Origin: Linaria vulgaris
Taxonomy: Eukaryota > Streptophyta > Magnoliopsida > Lamiales > Plantaginaceae
DNA: 64,000 bases
Direction: 5' to 3'
Assembly (NCBI GenBank): GCA_948329865.1
Contig: OX415249.1
Span: 102,864,786 to 102,928,785, forward strand
Position 1 is the stretch's first letter. Each line of letters opens with the position of its first letter. The translations under genes and the position numbers were made by a program. The notes under the pieces are model-generated. The model had not been told where the DNA came from. It ran no database searches and saw only the letters and a program-made list of their open reading frames with translations. Positions 1 through 10,838 of this stretch are shown here, piece after piece.

Positions 1-33
1 GATATTTTACATCGATATTGCTGTTTCAGTATC

Positions 34-264
34 TAAATAATGAACTTCTTAAATTCTCATCTCTTGCATTGATTCCATTACTTCACTTTATCAACAGAAA
101 CATATTAAACAAAGTTGGTACAAGCGAATGTGGTGGAAAGTGTTTGTTGCAGTCCCGTGGCTTGAAGTATAAGTTCTCAATAACTATAATATGTATCCCT
201 CATGTTACACAACAGCTTTGAATTGGATATGCAAGAGATGAGAATTTAAGAAGTCCATTATTTA
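34..264. repeat. Foldback (MITE-like) inverted repeat in an intron
   Basis: The arms at 34-69 and 229-264 are reverse complements over 36 bp with one mismatch, separated by about 160 bp. The element lies in what should be an intron of the TMEM135-like gene. I see no clear target duplication, so it could be a MITE or a local inverted duplication. Confidence 0.6.
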
Positions 265-510
265 TGCGGCCCCTGCTGAGTCCTGTCATTTTTCTGTGCC
301 ATCTTTTAGTTTTTTGTTCATACCCTTCTTCCTGATGTTTTATTTTTATCAGTATTAATTCCTAATGTAATTCTCTTATTGCTTATGTGGCCTCTGCTGA
401 GTCCCGTCATTTTTCTGTGCCATCTCTTAGTTTTTTGGTCATACACTTTTTCCTGATTTTGTATTTTTATCAGTATTAATTTCTAATGTAATTCTTTTAT
501 TACTTATGCA
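262..510. repeat. 121-bp intronic tandem duplication
   Basis: Two near-identical copies lie head to tail with a period of 121 bp; for example CTGCTGAG occurs at 273 and 394. The second copy runs straight into the splice acceptor at 510-511, so the duplication includes most of the 3' end of this intron. The first copy lacks the final AG in the same context. Confidence 0.75.
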
Positions 511-511
511 G

Positions 512-1524
512 GATGTGGACATGCATCTTGTTCAGGATGTTCAAGAGATGTAACATTCCCATGGTGGCAATGGGAACGGTAAAGATCTTTATATCCTTTT
601 CTTTCATTTGTAAAGTCTGGACTACAATGCTGGCCTCGCTAAATTTTTTAAAAATTAGAAATAGCAAATCAATTACATTAGCTAAAGTCGGATCATCATT
701 TGCATCGTGTAATTCTAGCTTTGCAATGAGGATGTTTCTGGTAAGAGGAGAAAACAAAAGGCAAAAAAAAAAAAATTGTAGTCTGAGGCAGCAGAAGAAG
801 TAGATGTAAAACTTTTCATGAGGAGGCAGTAGAAGAAGTTGATGTAAAACTTTTCATTAGTTCTACTTTTTTCATATAAGCATAAAAATAAAACTCATGT
901 AACGGCCTCAGAACCAGAACAGGAACGGTAAGTTGAAATCCCAATACTGTCATTAGGTTTAGCAAGCAACATTAATTCACGAGATGAATTTTGCCATGTT
1001 CAAGGCCTGGTGGAGCTTGTAGCAAATTTGTCGTGTCAGAAGATGTCATTGTAAATCACATTACTAAATCAGTACAAACATGAGTATACTGTTCCATTTT
1101 GTCGCATGTATGTGACAATCTTGGTGATGGTTCGTGTGACCGAGAGACTATTGTTGTTAGTGGGTGTGTATTGTCTTGCACTAACAAGAACTTTCTTGAA
1201 CAGTTTCCTACTGGTATAGCTCTAGCAATCGAGAAGAAGAGCAGAAGGATAGAGATATCCCTTTACTGCCTTGCACGAGCAATAGAGAGCTTCTTCATAT
1301 GCGTGACGGATGCAGGATACTTACCTGAGTCTAAAAATCTGAAGAGAGCTGATGTTTTGATCTTTAGTGTATCAACTGCAATTATTATGCACTGCTATGC
1401 TATCGAAAGAGATGTATTTCGATCTAAGTACTTGAATGTCCTCGATTGGGTATTCGGTGTTCCTCTTCCACCCAATGAAACAACTCCACCCAAGAAAGGG
1501 TTAGAAATTACTACAGACAGATAG
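512..1524 (+). CDS. TMEM135-like protein, 3' end (last two exons)
   Basis: Partial gene entering from the left. Exon 512-578 encodes 22 residues including ILFRMFKRCNIPMVAMGT. It splices at GT 579-580 to AG 1202-1203, and the last exon 1204-1524 encodes 106 residues to a TAG stop. The joined sequence reads MGT-FPTGIALAIEKKSRRIEISLY, the continuity I know from plant TMEM135-like proteins, which are annotated as a Tim17/Tim22/Tim23-related membrane family. The end contains SKYLNVLDWVFGVPLPP, typical of the plant C terminus. Animal TMEM135 is linked to peroxisomes and mitochondria; the plant role is not established. Upstream exons lie outside the window, and I found none in 1-511. Both exons look intact. 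The family call rests on recalled similarity. Confidence 0.75.
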
Positions 1525-3945
1525 TAAGTTACAAAGGATATGTTCCCAAGTTTTGGTATTCATCCACAATTCTTCCGCTCAACTGAGGCCTGCAATCAAA
1601 GAGATCTTAATCCATAAATATACATCGACTATCATGATCGCCTGAGCGATTTTGTGATTCAGATTTTGGTTTGTGTAGTGTATCCCGGATACTTTAATAT
1701 AGTCATTTGTAGTGTTGTACTCTTTTACTTTCTTCTTTTAGGTCGAATGGAGAGAGAGTTTGATTGAACTATTTTACTTTTTTCTTTTGAATTAAAACTT
1801 TACGGACTTTAGTTATAGATGCATTTTTTGGCATAAAATCTCCATCCAATATTAATTTGTTGATTTGCTTATTTGCATACAAAACAGGGAATCATGATTT
1901 CTATTTGTAACTGCAGAGTACTTAGTGGGTTAAGTCAAAAGTCTCTTTCTGGCCTTTTATTGTATGTAGAAACTAATTCTGGTTCTTTATATTCTATGTT
2001 GAGTGATAAATTCACATTCTATCCCCTTTTAAACGAAAAATTGGTTAATTTCGAAGAAAAATGGCATGTGCAAATGCATGTAATGTCTTGTCACACATGG
2101 AGAACAAAACCATAAACTCAGGTTGATTACTAGTCTGACAGGGTAGAACTAGAACCTAAACGTGCATTACAAAATATTTAGTAAGATTATAAGGATTATG
2201 GTGTCCTTAATTTGAGAATTACAACTGCAACCCTCGTGCTTTTTAAAATTAAAACATCATTCGAGTAGATTCATTGCTAAGAAGTAAGAAGTAAGAACAA
2301 CGACAACTATAAAACAAAGATCCCCTCTTTAGTTATATATATATACCACGGGTTCTTATTTTTTATCTTTGTCTTTCGTTTACTATAATTTCAATGCCGA
2401 ATTTGTCATTTTCTTTGCTCGAAACTTCATGTCTTTTAGAATTGCGTCAAAATAGTTATTAATCATTCATTCTCTTATTTCTTCTTTTCTGCCTTTCGTA
2501 CTTCAATTCCAGGATCCAACTTTTCAATTTCTTCACTATGGGCGATGAAAAAGATCAATTAACACATGATTTGGGATTTATAGTTTTTTTTTCTAATTTT
2601 AAAGTTTTTAGGGGTCTTTAAAGAATTTTCAACATTTTGTGAGGTCTTTTTGAAATTTAGAAAGGATCAATGTAAAATTAACAAAAAATATTAGTTAAGT
2701 AAATAAATAAAAAAGTTGAACAAAGCATTATGAAATGTTAGCAAGGAATCTTTTCATCCATTCTTAATATTATTAGAAGATAATAAGATGAGATAAGATA
2801 AGATAAGACAAGATAAAATATTAGAAGATTTGGCCCAAATATAAACGTATGCGAGCCCCCACGTATTGCAACGGAAAAACCGTTTCATACGAAAAAATTA
2901 TGGATCTTTTGTGTAATTTAAAAATTTCAGGTGTATTCGAAGCATTTGTAATGTTTAGTGAGATTCTTTTTAAATTTATAACATTTTGTGGAACATTTTA
3001 ATTTTTTAGGTGTTTCTGGAGATTTTGTGACTTTTTGTGGGGCCTATTTAGAAATTTATATTTGTGGGGTCTCATATGCAATATTAGCATAAAATGGGTC
3101 GTATATTTTAAAAAAACATTTGGGCCTTGGGCAAAATAGCAGCCGTCTCTCTCTCCATCTCTATTTTTTCTTGGTCAAAAGTTGAGGCCTTTCCCTTTTT
3201 TTTTTTCTTTTTTTTTTTTTTTTAATTTCAGGGACAAAATATGCTGAAAAATTATCGTAGGGCCAAATTAAATAACACAAAACTTTTGGGTTGATTTCGA
3301 TTTTTTTAAAGGACCATTTGGTAATTTACATCGGGAGCGTAAGTGCGAAACGTAAAATTTTCGAGGCGAGATCGAATTAATTTTAAAAATAAAATGACTG
3401 TTCTGTAATTTTTTAATACTTAATAGTTTGCGAGTCCCAACCAATAAATACGTGCGGGCACTCTAAATATTCATTACTGTAAAACAAAACATAATATAAT
3501 AATTAGTTGAATTTATTGGGGCAAAATCGGAACACGAAAAATCAACGACAACAGCTTTACTTGAGTGTTGACATATTGATAGAAGGTTTATATATGTATT
3601 ATTTAATTGTATTTAATTAGACTTATTCAAAATATGACAAAAAAAAAATAAATTCTAGATTTGCGACTTTATGTACTAGCGACTAGCGAGGCAAATAATA
3701 AAAACAACAATTTTCTTTTGGTTTATTACTTTAGTTTATTACACTAATTCTTAGAAAATATAAGGGATATTCTGCTCTTTTAGACATACTGATGAAAAAT
3801 GAAAATGTCTCTGATGAATCTAACTTATGAACTGCGACATCTCTAGTGTGGATGTCTCTGTAATTACTAAAACAGTAATAGTTAGAAGAATGTAATAAAA
3901 TTCATCCAAACCAATAGTTGACTTTGTAGAGGGAATGAAATTGAA
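1525..3945. other. Intergenic, AT-rich, no gene seen
   Basis: About 2.4 kb between the TMEM135-like stop and the MATE start. It contains the TMEM135-like 3' UTR, homopolymer runs near 3197-3223 and a GATAA-rich run near 2786-2820. No protein-like ORF is visible. The segment 3727-3788 matches the reverse complement of about 9930-9990, beyond the MATE gene. Confidence 0.6.
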
Positions 3946-6900
3946 ATGAAGATTGAGTTGCAGTGGCAGTTGCAGTTGCAGCAGCCATTGTTGTTGTCAT
4001 CATCAAGTTCACCAGTGTGGGGAGAGTGCAACAAGTTATGGGCAATAGCAGGTCCTTCCATATTCTGCCGCGTGGCAATGTTCTCTCTAACACTCATTTC
4101 TCAATCCTTTGCCGGCCACATCGGACAATCACAACTCGCCGCCATTTCCATAGCCACCACCTTCATTATCTCCATCACTTTTGGCTTCTTGGTAATCCCC
4201 ACTCTCTCATAAATTCATGACTTCGGTTTGTTGCTAACATTGTTGAATTTTGTCAAGCTTAAACTGTGATATCCATTTATTTATTTGTATATAATCACCA
4301 ACACGCCCTCTCACTCCCCCTCACGTGTTGGCGGTAAATCTTTTTTGTTACGCCTGTGCCACTAATGGGATTTGAACCTACAGAATTTTTTGGCCTGATG
4401 TCATGTTGAATTTCGTCATCTAATTTAAAAGCTTAAGCTGTTAGAGAGTATAGACATTTATTTATTTGTATATAATCTCCAATAGATATAGCCTAATGTT
4501 GGTATTTGATGTATCAATTTGTTGGTTATTAGCTTGGAATGGCCAGTGCGCTTGAATCATTGTGCGGACAGGCTTATGGACGGAAACAGTACCATTTGTT
4601 GGGCATATATCTGCAACGTTCATGGGTTGTATTGTTTATAAGCTCTTTGTTCCTCCTGCCTCTTTTTATCTTTGCCGCGCCAATCCTGAAGCTCATTGGA
4701 CACCCAACAGTGCTAGCCGACCTCACGGGTCAAATTGCGTTGTGGCTTGTTCCAATGCACTTGAGCTTCGTGTTTCAGTTCACTTTGACGAGGTTCTTGC
4801 AATGCCAATTGAAGACTTCTGTCGTCGCTCTGATTTCTGGTGGGGTGCTTGTTGTCCATATGCTGTTGAGTTGGATTTTTGTTTATAGAATGAGGGTTGG
4901 AATTGTCGGGATTGCTCTCACTCTTGATTTTTCGTGGTGGTTGTCTGTTTTGGGAATGTTCGTATATAGTGTATGCGGTGGTTGTCGTCGCTCTTGGACT
5001 GGCTTCTCTACTCAAGCTTTTACTGGTCTTTGGGACTTCTTCAAACTCTCGTTGGCTTCTGGTGTTATGCTCTCGTATGTCGTCTCTGTTTTGAAGCCTA
5101 TTTTTGTTTCACCATTATAACAAGTGTGAAAGTTTGGGCTTCTATATTTTCAGGCTGGAGAATTTTTACTATAGAATGTTAATCATAGTCTCAGGTATGC
5201 GAAATGCTGAGGTTGCAGTTGATGCCTTATCTATATGGTTGGTTTCTAATTGAGTATACTTTTCGCTCTTCTCTTTCTACGATTATTGTTGAGAGGTGGT
5301 TGGACAACTTCGTCTCATACTTATGTTTCTTCTTTATGTCTTAACAGCATTAGTTTCTATGGTTGGGAGTCCATGATTCCGTTGGGACTTTTAGCAGCAA
5401 CAGGGTATGGATTTGCAACTCTCTGTTCCTTTATACTGTCCTCTTTTAGCTCTACTCAAACTTGAGTGGAAGTCATTACATGAATAGAAATCTCAATAGT
5501 GTTAATCATGAGTTTTCTTCAATTAGCCAACACTTTTCAATGTTGTGATATCACATTCTTTACTCGTGTTTGAGCAATTGAAAATGAGAAATACTCTCAT
5601 GCAATTGCAAAGGGGGAGTGGCTTGAAAAAAAGTGCTGCCCGTCAGCCCATTTCTATTATCTTAAGAGTGACTAATCATATTATATGGTTTTCTAGTCTT
5701 TTCTTTCCATCCTATTTGTTTGCAGAGGTGGGGTTGGGGAGATGTAACAGTTGTGGAGTCAGCAGGAGACTCTTTGGAGAATATAAGTCTGTATATAGAA
5801 TATTCTGTATGGATTTTGAATAAGAGGCTCGTTTGTCCCACAATTATGGGGAACGTTTTTCGGAAACTTTTGTGTTTCTTGTTCTCACGTTTCAGTAAGA
5901 AGCCTTGTTTTGATGTTTCAAACTCTACACGCCTTCTGAATATCAACAAGTTTTTAGTCAGTTCAAATGGAATTGACCACCTAGCATTGCTATTTACCTT
6001 AAGTTGTATCTCAAAGCTATATAATTACATAAAAAATTGACTTTAAGTCCTTTGTGATTAAGATTGAAATCAACCCGCTGGAATATGTCTGTAAGTCACG
6101 AAATATATTTCATTGTGTAGTTCTGCTCCAAAAATGCTGAAATGACAGAAATGCTTCTACTGATAGAAGAATACTACTATTTTTGTTGTAGCATGTACTA
6201 TATATTATCCCTCTTTGTTTGTTGTCTGAAAACTCCGCAACGTTCATTGTTAAGCTGCAAGTCTAAGTAATCTTGAAAACAATCATTGGCTTATATTACC
6301 ACTCTGTGAGATTGGAAAATTGTGCGTCACATGTATTCTAGTCAAGTTTCCATTTCCTATTTCTACGGTGGTATCATACTTATCTACATGAGTACATGTC
6401 ATGTCTTTGATGCAGCTTCTCTCAGTTTATTCTCTTTTCTTGGCTTTATATATGACTTATGAGGAAAAAGTCATGATTTTTTCTTGCCATTCTTTTGAAA
6501 TATAAAATGAACACAGGATACGGGTAGCAAATGAGATTGGAGCTGGAAATGGAAATTCCGCAAAGTTTGCTGCCAAAATCTCTGTACTCAACTCGCTCGC
6601 TATTGCAATTGTGGTATTTTCAGTAGTTATTGCCTTTCCAGACAAGATAGCTTTCTTCTTCACATCAAGTGCTCCTGTGATCTCAATGGTTGAGGGGCTA
6701 GCAACGCTATTGGCAATTACCATTCTCATTAACTGCATTCAACCAATTCTTTCAGGTAAAAGAAATTATCTAGGATAGAATCCTAATTATCAGCTTATTC
6801 ATAAGATAAAGACTGACGACATAAAGTACATTAGACGAAGATGAAGCATATTGTTTTCTGAATTTTCTAATGGCAATTTAGAGTATTTTCTTGGACTGTT

Positions 6901-8627
6901 ATTTTATCCATGTATTTGAGTTTTCAGAGCAATAACTTGTAATGGCATATAAAGAACCATCAGATGGAAAGCATAACATTTCAACAAGCAGATTCCGAAG
7001 TTGCTCTTTTCTTTGACATAGAGAGTTACTATCGAGACGATAATGGATCATTTAGATGTTTATTTTTATTTTGATATCCCCAGGAGTGGCTGTGGGATCT
7101 GGTTGGCAAGCTTTGGTGGCGTATATAAACATCGGCAGCTATTATCTTCTTGGACTGCCTCTAGGGATCATCTTGGCATGGTGGTTCCATTTTGGGATTA
7201 AGGTACATTATTTTCTCCATACTTGGTTGATGAAAAATGACTAGTTTGTGGACGCCATTTGACTTTTGAAACTGTTCTATGCATCTAAGATATAGTGCCT
7301 TTATGTGACGCTTCCTTCCACTTGGTGATATTACAGCACCTCTTTATGCTTAAAAAGTTACAGAAACACTGTTCTTATAAACAAATTTGTAGAATTGATC
7401 AGAATTAGAAATTTCAATTTTATTTCTAGTTCTAATAATAAAATGCTTAATGAATTCAAATTGTTCAAATAGTATGAAAATGCAATGAGCGATTGCAAAA
7501 ACTACACCTCTGTTATGTCTATTTAGCAAATAACCTAATGTGTTATTTTATATCTATCTTTGTTGTATTTTTTTGGTACATAAAAAATTAAGATTGTTCA
7601 TTTACTTTTTATCTGAGTTGAAATTGAATTATATATATGTATATATATATATACATATGTTTATCATTTATTCTGAAGAGAACATTAGTTTCTCAAACTC
7701 AAGTACATTGCCGATAAATTTTCTTATGCGTTTATAAAATTTCAAAAAAATTATAACATAGTTTAGAAAATATATGTTTGATAATGTTGGAGATAATATA
7801 TAAATATTAAATGTCTATCATTTCTAATAGTTTAATAGTTTAAGCTTTTAGATGAGATGACAATTCAACATGGTATCAAAGCTCAGGCCACAAGAGGTCC
7901 AGGTTCGAATCTCACCGCCATCTAATTATCAAAAAATGGCACGTGACAGGCCTGAGGGGGCGTGTTGGAGTGTTGGAGATAATATATAAATATTAAATGT
8001 CTACCTTCTCAAATAGCTTAAGCTTTTAGATGAGATGACAATTCAATATATAAAAGCCTAGAATGTACAAAAATCCTTAGCCATCAGTCATTGAATTACA
8101 TAGGAGTATTTGCTAATAAAAATAACACAATAATCAATTAGAAATAATGCGTATAAATTTTTTAAAAGCTTTTTTAATTTATTTATCTTCTCATCTTGTC
8201 GGCATTATCCTCATTCTATTCAACCATTATGAATGATACTATATGCGTGCTAATTTAATAACTCATATTGAAATTTATGAAAAGTGAGGTGTGGTGTTTT
8301 AGTTCACTAAGCACTAGAGAATGTAACCTTAATTCCCCCTTTAGAGTACAAACAGGAGAAGTAGATATTTCTCAAACTGCCTAAGGATTCAACTATTGTA
8401 TGATAAGTTTTGGCAAATGCTATTATATCTTGATAGTATCTGTTACTTATATCCATATTCAAACAAGATGACTTATATTAGATATGCTTGTTCAGGGTAT
8501 TTGGGCTGGAATGCTATGTGGAACCATGATTCAGACATTGATATTAACAGTCATTGCAGTTAGGCGTCCGTGGGAAATCAATGTAAAAGTCCATCGTGGA
8601 ATTACTTATGACCATCCTACCCATTGA
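3946..8627 (+). CDS. MATE / DETOXIFICATION efflux transporter, complete
   Basis: Seven exons: 3946-4191, 4533-5074, 5154-5237, 5348-5404, 6517-6755, 7084-7202 and 8496-8627. Together they give 1419 nt, 472 aa plus TGA. MATE proteins are multi-pass antiporters that move metabolites, xenobiotics or flavonoids out of the cytosol, usually in exchange for protons. Visible family motifs are LGMASALESLCGQAYGRKQY at the exon 1/2 join, WESMIPLGLLAATGIRVANEIGAG across exons 4/5 and QPILSGVAVGSGWQ across exons 5/6. The length fits the usual 450-550 aa and about 12 hydrophobic segments. It most resembles the plant DTX21-27 type clade by eye; the substrate cannot be read from sequence. All junctions are GT-AG with consistent phase, so the gene looks functional. 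Introns 1 and 6 each hold a small TRIM retroelement. Confidence 0.92.
4241..4484 (-). mobile_element. TRIM retroelement in MATE intron 1
   Basis: On the minus strand, terminal direct repeats at 4404-4484 (5') and 4241-4303 (3') begin with TATTGGAGATT / TGTTGGTGATT and end CAACA. A degraded primer-binding-like TGACATCAGG follows the 5' repeat. A purine run GTGAGGGGGAGTGAGAGGGCG-type sequence precedes the 3' repeat. It encodes no protein. It is related to the better preserved copy at 7785-8048. No target duplication is evident. Confidence 0.6.
7785..8048 (+). mobile_element. TRIM retroelement in MATE intron 6
   Basis: A miniature LTR element. The 5' repeat 7785-7870 runs TGTTGGAGATAAT to CAATTCAACA. 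It is followed directly by TGGTATCAAAGC (7871-7882), a primer-binding site like those for initiator tRNA-Met. The polypurine tract CCTGAGGGGGCG (7951-7962) comes just before the 3' repeat 7963-8048, which starts with a duplicated TGTTGGAG. There is no coding capacity. Flanks GATAA and TATAA could be a 5-bp target duplication with one change. Confidence 0.75.
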
Positions 8628-10838
8628 CGTAAGTATGAAAGGTTAACTTCGATTCGTACTAGAAGCGAAACACTTTCCTTACAAAAACGGTTACTAAAGA
8701 GGTTGCTATCTTTTGGACCAAAGATTAAAACTCCATTGATCCTCAAATACTTTTACTCGACAGAATCACATTACCTTTTTTCCACATTAATTGTGTTTAA
8801 ATCCCTTATGTTTTTCAGGAGAAATCACTTGGCATGGGATGTCTTATGCACGTCGCAATATAAAAAGAATTGATGAAATGCATTTTTAAGAAACGACCAT
8901 TGTTATGGTTATGGTTAACGTACTGGTATCAGTATTCATGCACCATTCAAATCACATCCATGCTGTTTTAATGAATTCTGCTATACTTGTCTAGAGGTGA
9001 CTTTTTTTTTTTGATGAATTCTCTAGAGGAGACTTGCTTGTAAAAGCTAAATACATGACCTGCATTCATGAAAAGGGAAAATACAGGGTTTAAGGTTAGT
9101 TCTCTGATCATTATATGTCATGGTTTGTGCATTTAGTGTATATTAATAAATGTAGGATTATAATAGCATGTTTGTACTGAATCATACTCGACTGTGGTTT
9201 TACTCATCAGCGCAATGTGAATAAATGTCACCGGGGATGATCCTCTATTGGCTTCTACAAATATGTCTGTTGTTCGTGGAGATAAAAATGTTTCTTTTCT
9301 AGTTAAGATATGGACTTTCGCAGCTTCTACAAATTCATTTTACAATTTTTCGAGACATATGGGAGGACATTCTTTAGTTATTGAAAGGAGATGCAATGTA
9401 ATATTTGTAGGATTTACAATGATGATTGTATTTGTTACATCGTGAAATGAACCTCTTGATTGATACAATACATACTCGTTTTAGTTATACTTAACCAAAA
9501 GCATCGTATTCCAAAATTTACTTCCTTAACTCTAAATTTCATTGATGTGTTCTTTGGATTCACGAATTAAGACAATACACCGTCTTCAATGAATTTGGTA
9601 ATTTGACAAACAAAAATAGGCTCAAAAATTTGTTTTCAATGCTCGATGATAAAATCTTGAAATTATATTGATCTTCTAATACAGAAGAAATAATTAATAA
9701 TTGTTGTTTTGAAAACTTTCAGTTTATCAAAACAGCAATGAGCCCTTCTCAGGTCCTTGTTGAATCGATGAAGAATAGCATAGTCATGTGGAAACTATCA
9801 ATATACGAGCAATCAACTTTCCGTGGCTACTATGTTCATTGTTATTAGCCGCAATTGATTATTTCAACAATAGTTCATTTGGTGGCAGTAAACTAATATG
9901 AAAAAATAAGATTGATCGGTGACATTTTATGATGTCTAAAAAAAATCAGAATATCCCTTATATTTTCCAAGAATTAATGTAATAAATTCAGGTCACATCC
10001 TGATTCCTGAGATTTCGTAGAAATTTTATGTAAATTGTTTACTACTTATTAGATTCCGCTGATCAAACTCATACATTCACCTAGCTCCTCGAACTTATGA
10101 GATATTATACGTATTAGCATGCATGTACCAAAATTTGTTTCTCAATTAGGACAAAGCGTGTTATGTTATCACCCTGAAACCAATGCTAGTATATAGTTGG
10201 TCATAAAACTAAAACGATGTATATATTCTTTTTTTTTTCTACATACGTAGTGAAGAATGAAAGACAGTATATAGTTTTGTTTGGATTGCTCTATCATAGG
10301 ATAAGAAAAGTAAGACACAGAAGAAATCTACAAGAAACTAAAAGTTGTGGCTGCAAATTGCCCACCAATTTTCTTGCAGCCCCACTATTGATCTTAACCA
10401 ATCACACACAGCACACACACACACACACACTCCCTCTTTCAAGCAAGGATTCTGTTCCTTTTGCAGCAATAGTGCTTGCCTATTCTTCATACTCTTATTG
10501 ACTTCTGCATTTTATTCCCCACTCATCAAAAAGAGTTAGATAAGTTTGAGCCAAATCATAATATTCACAGTACAATATTTCATGCACATACTATATGTAA
10601 TAGCTGGAGTTATTAATTACTTTGAGTAGTAATAATTATAGGTAGTTGTAGTAAAGACCAGGTTTTTCCTATCCCATCATCTCTCCAAGAAACCTTTCTC
10701 ATCTATGGCTCACAATTAGTAAGTAGCCATATAACATAAATTAATATTTATGGTAGCCAAAAAGTGTGTTAAATATCTTTGTGGGATAAGTTACATAAGT
10801 AGTAGTGGGAATTATTAATTCAAATAATAATAATAATA
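8628..10838. other. Intergenic: MATE 3' side and CRY1 promoter/5' leader
   Basis: No protein-like ORF. It should contain the MATE 3' UTR and the CRY1 promoter and leader. There is a short CA run near 10411-10430 and a (AAT) run just before the CRY1 start. The segment about 9930-9990 is an inverted copy of 3727-3788. Confidence 0.6.

Noticed and set aside
1099..1203. Forward frame upstream of the last TMEM135-like exon
   Set aside because: It is in frame, but splicing at AG 1202-1203 joins MGT to FPTG as in the family; the upstream part is intron.
7871..7915. tRNA-like or SINE-like sequence (TGGTATCAAAGC and GGTTCGAATC)
   Set aside because: No cloverleaf. The first motif is a primer-binding site directly after an LTR and the flanking direct repeats define a TRIM.
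10217..10539. Upstream ORFs in the CRY1 leader
   Set aside because: They cross a CA repeat and AT-rich leader and show no family similarity.
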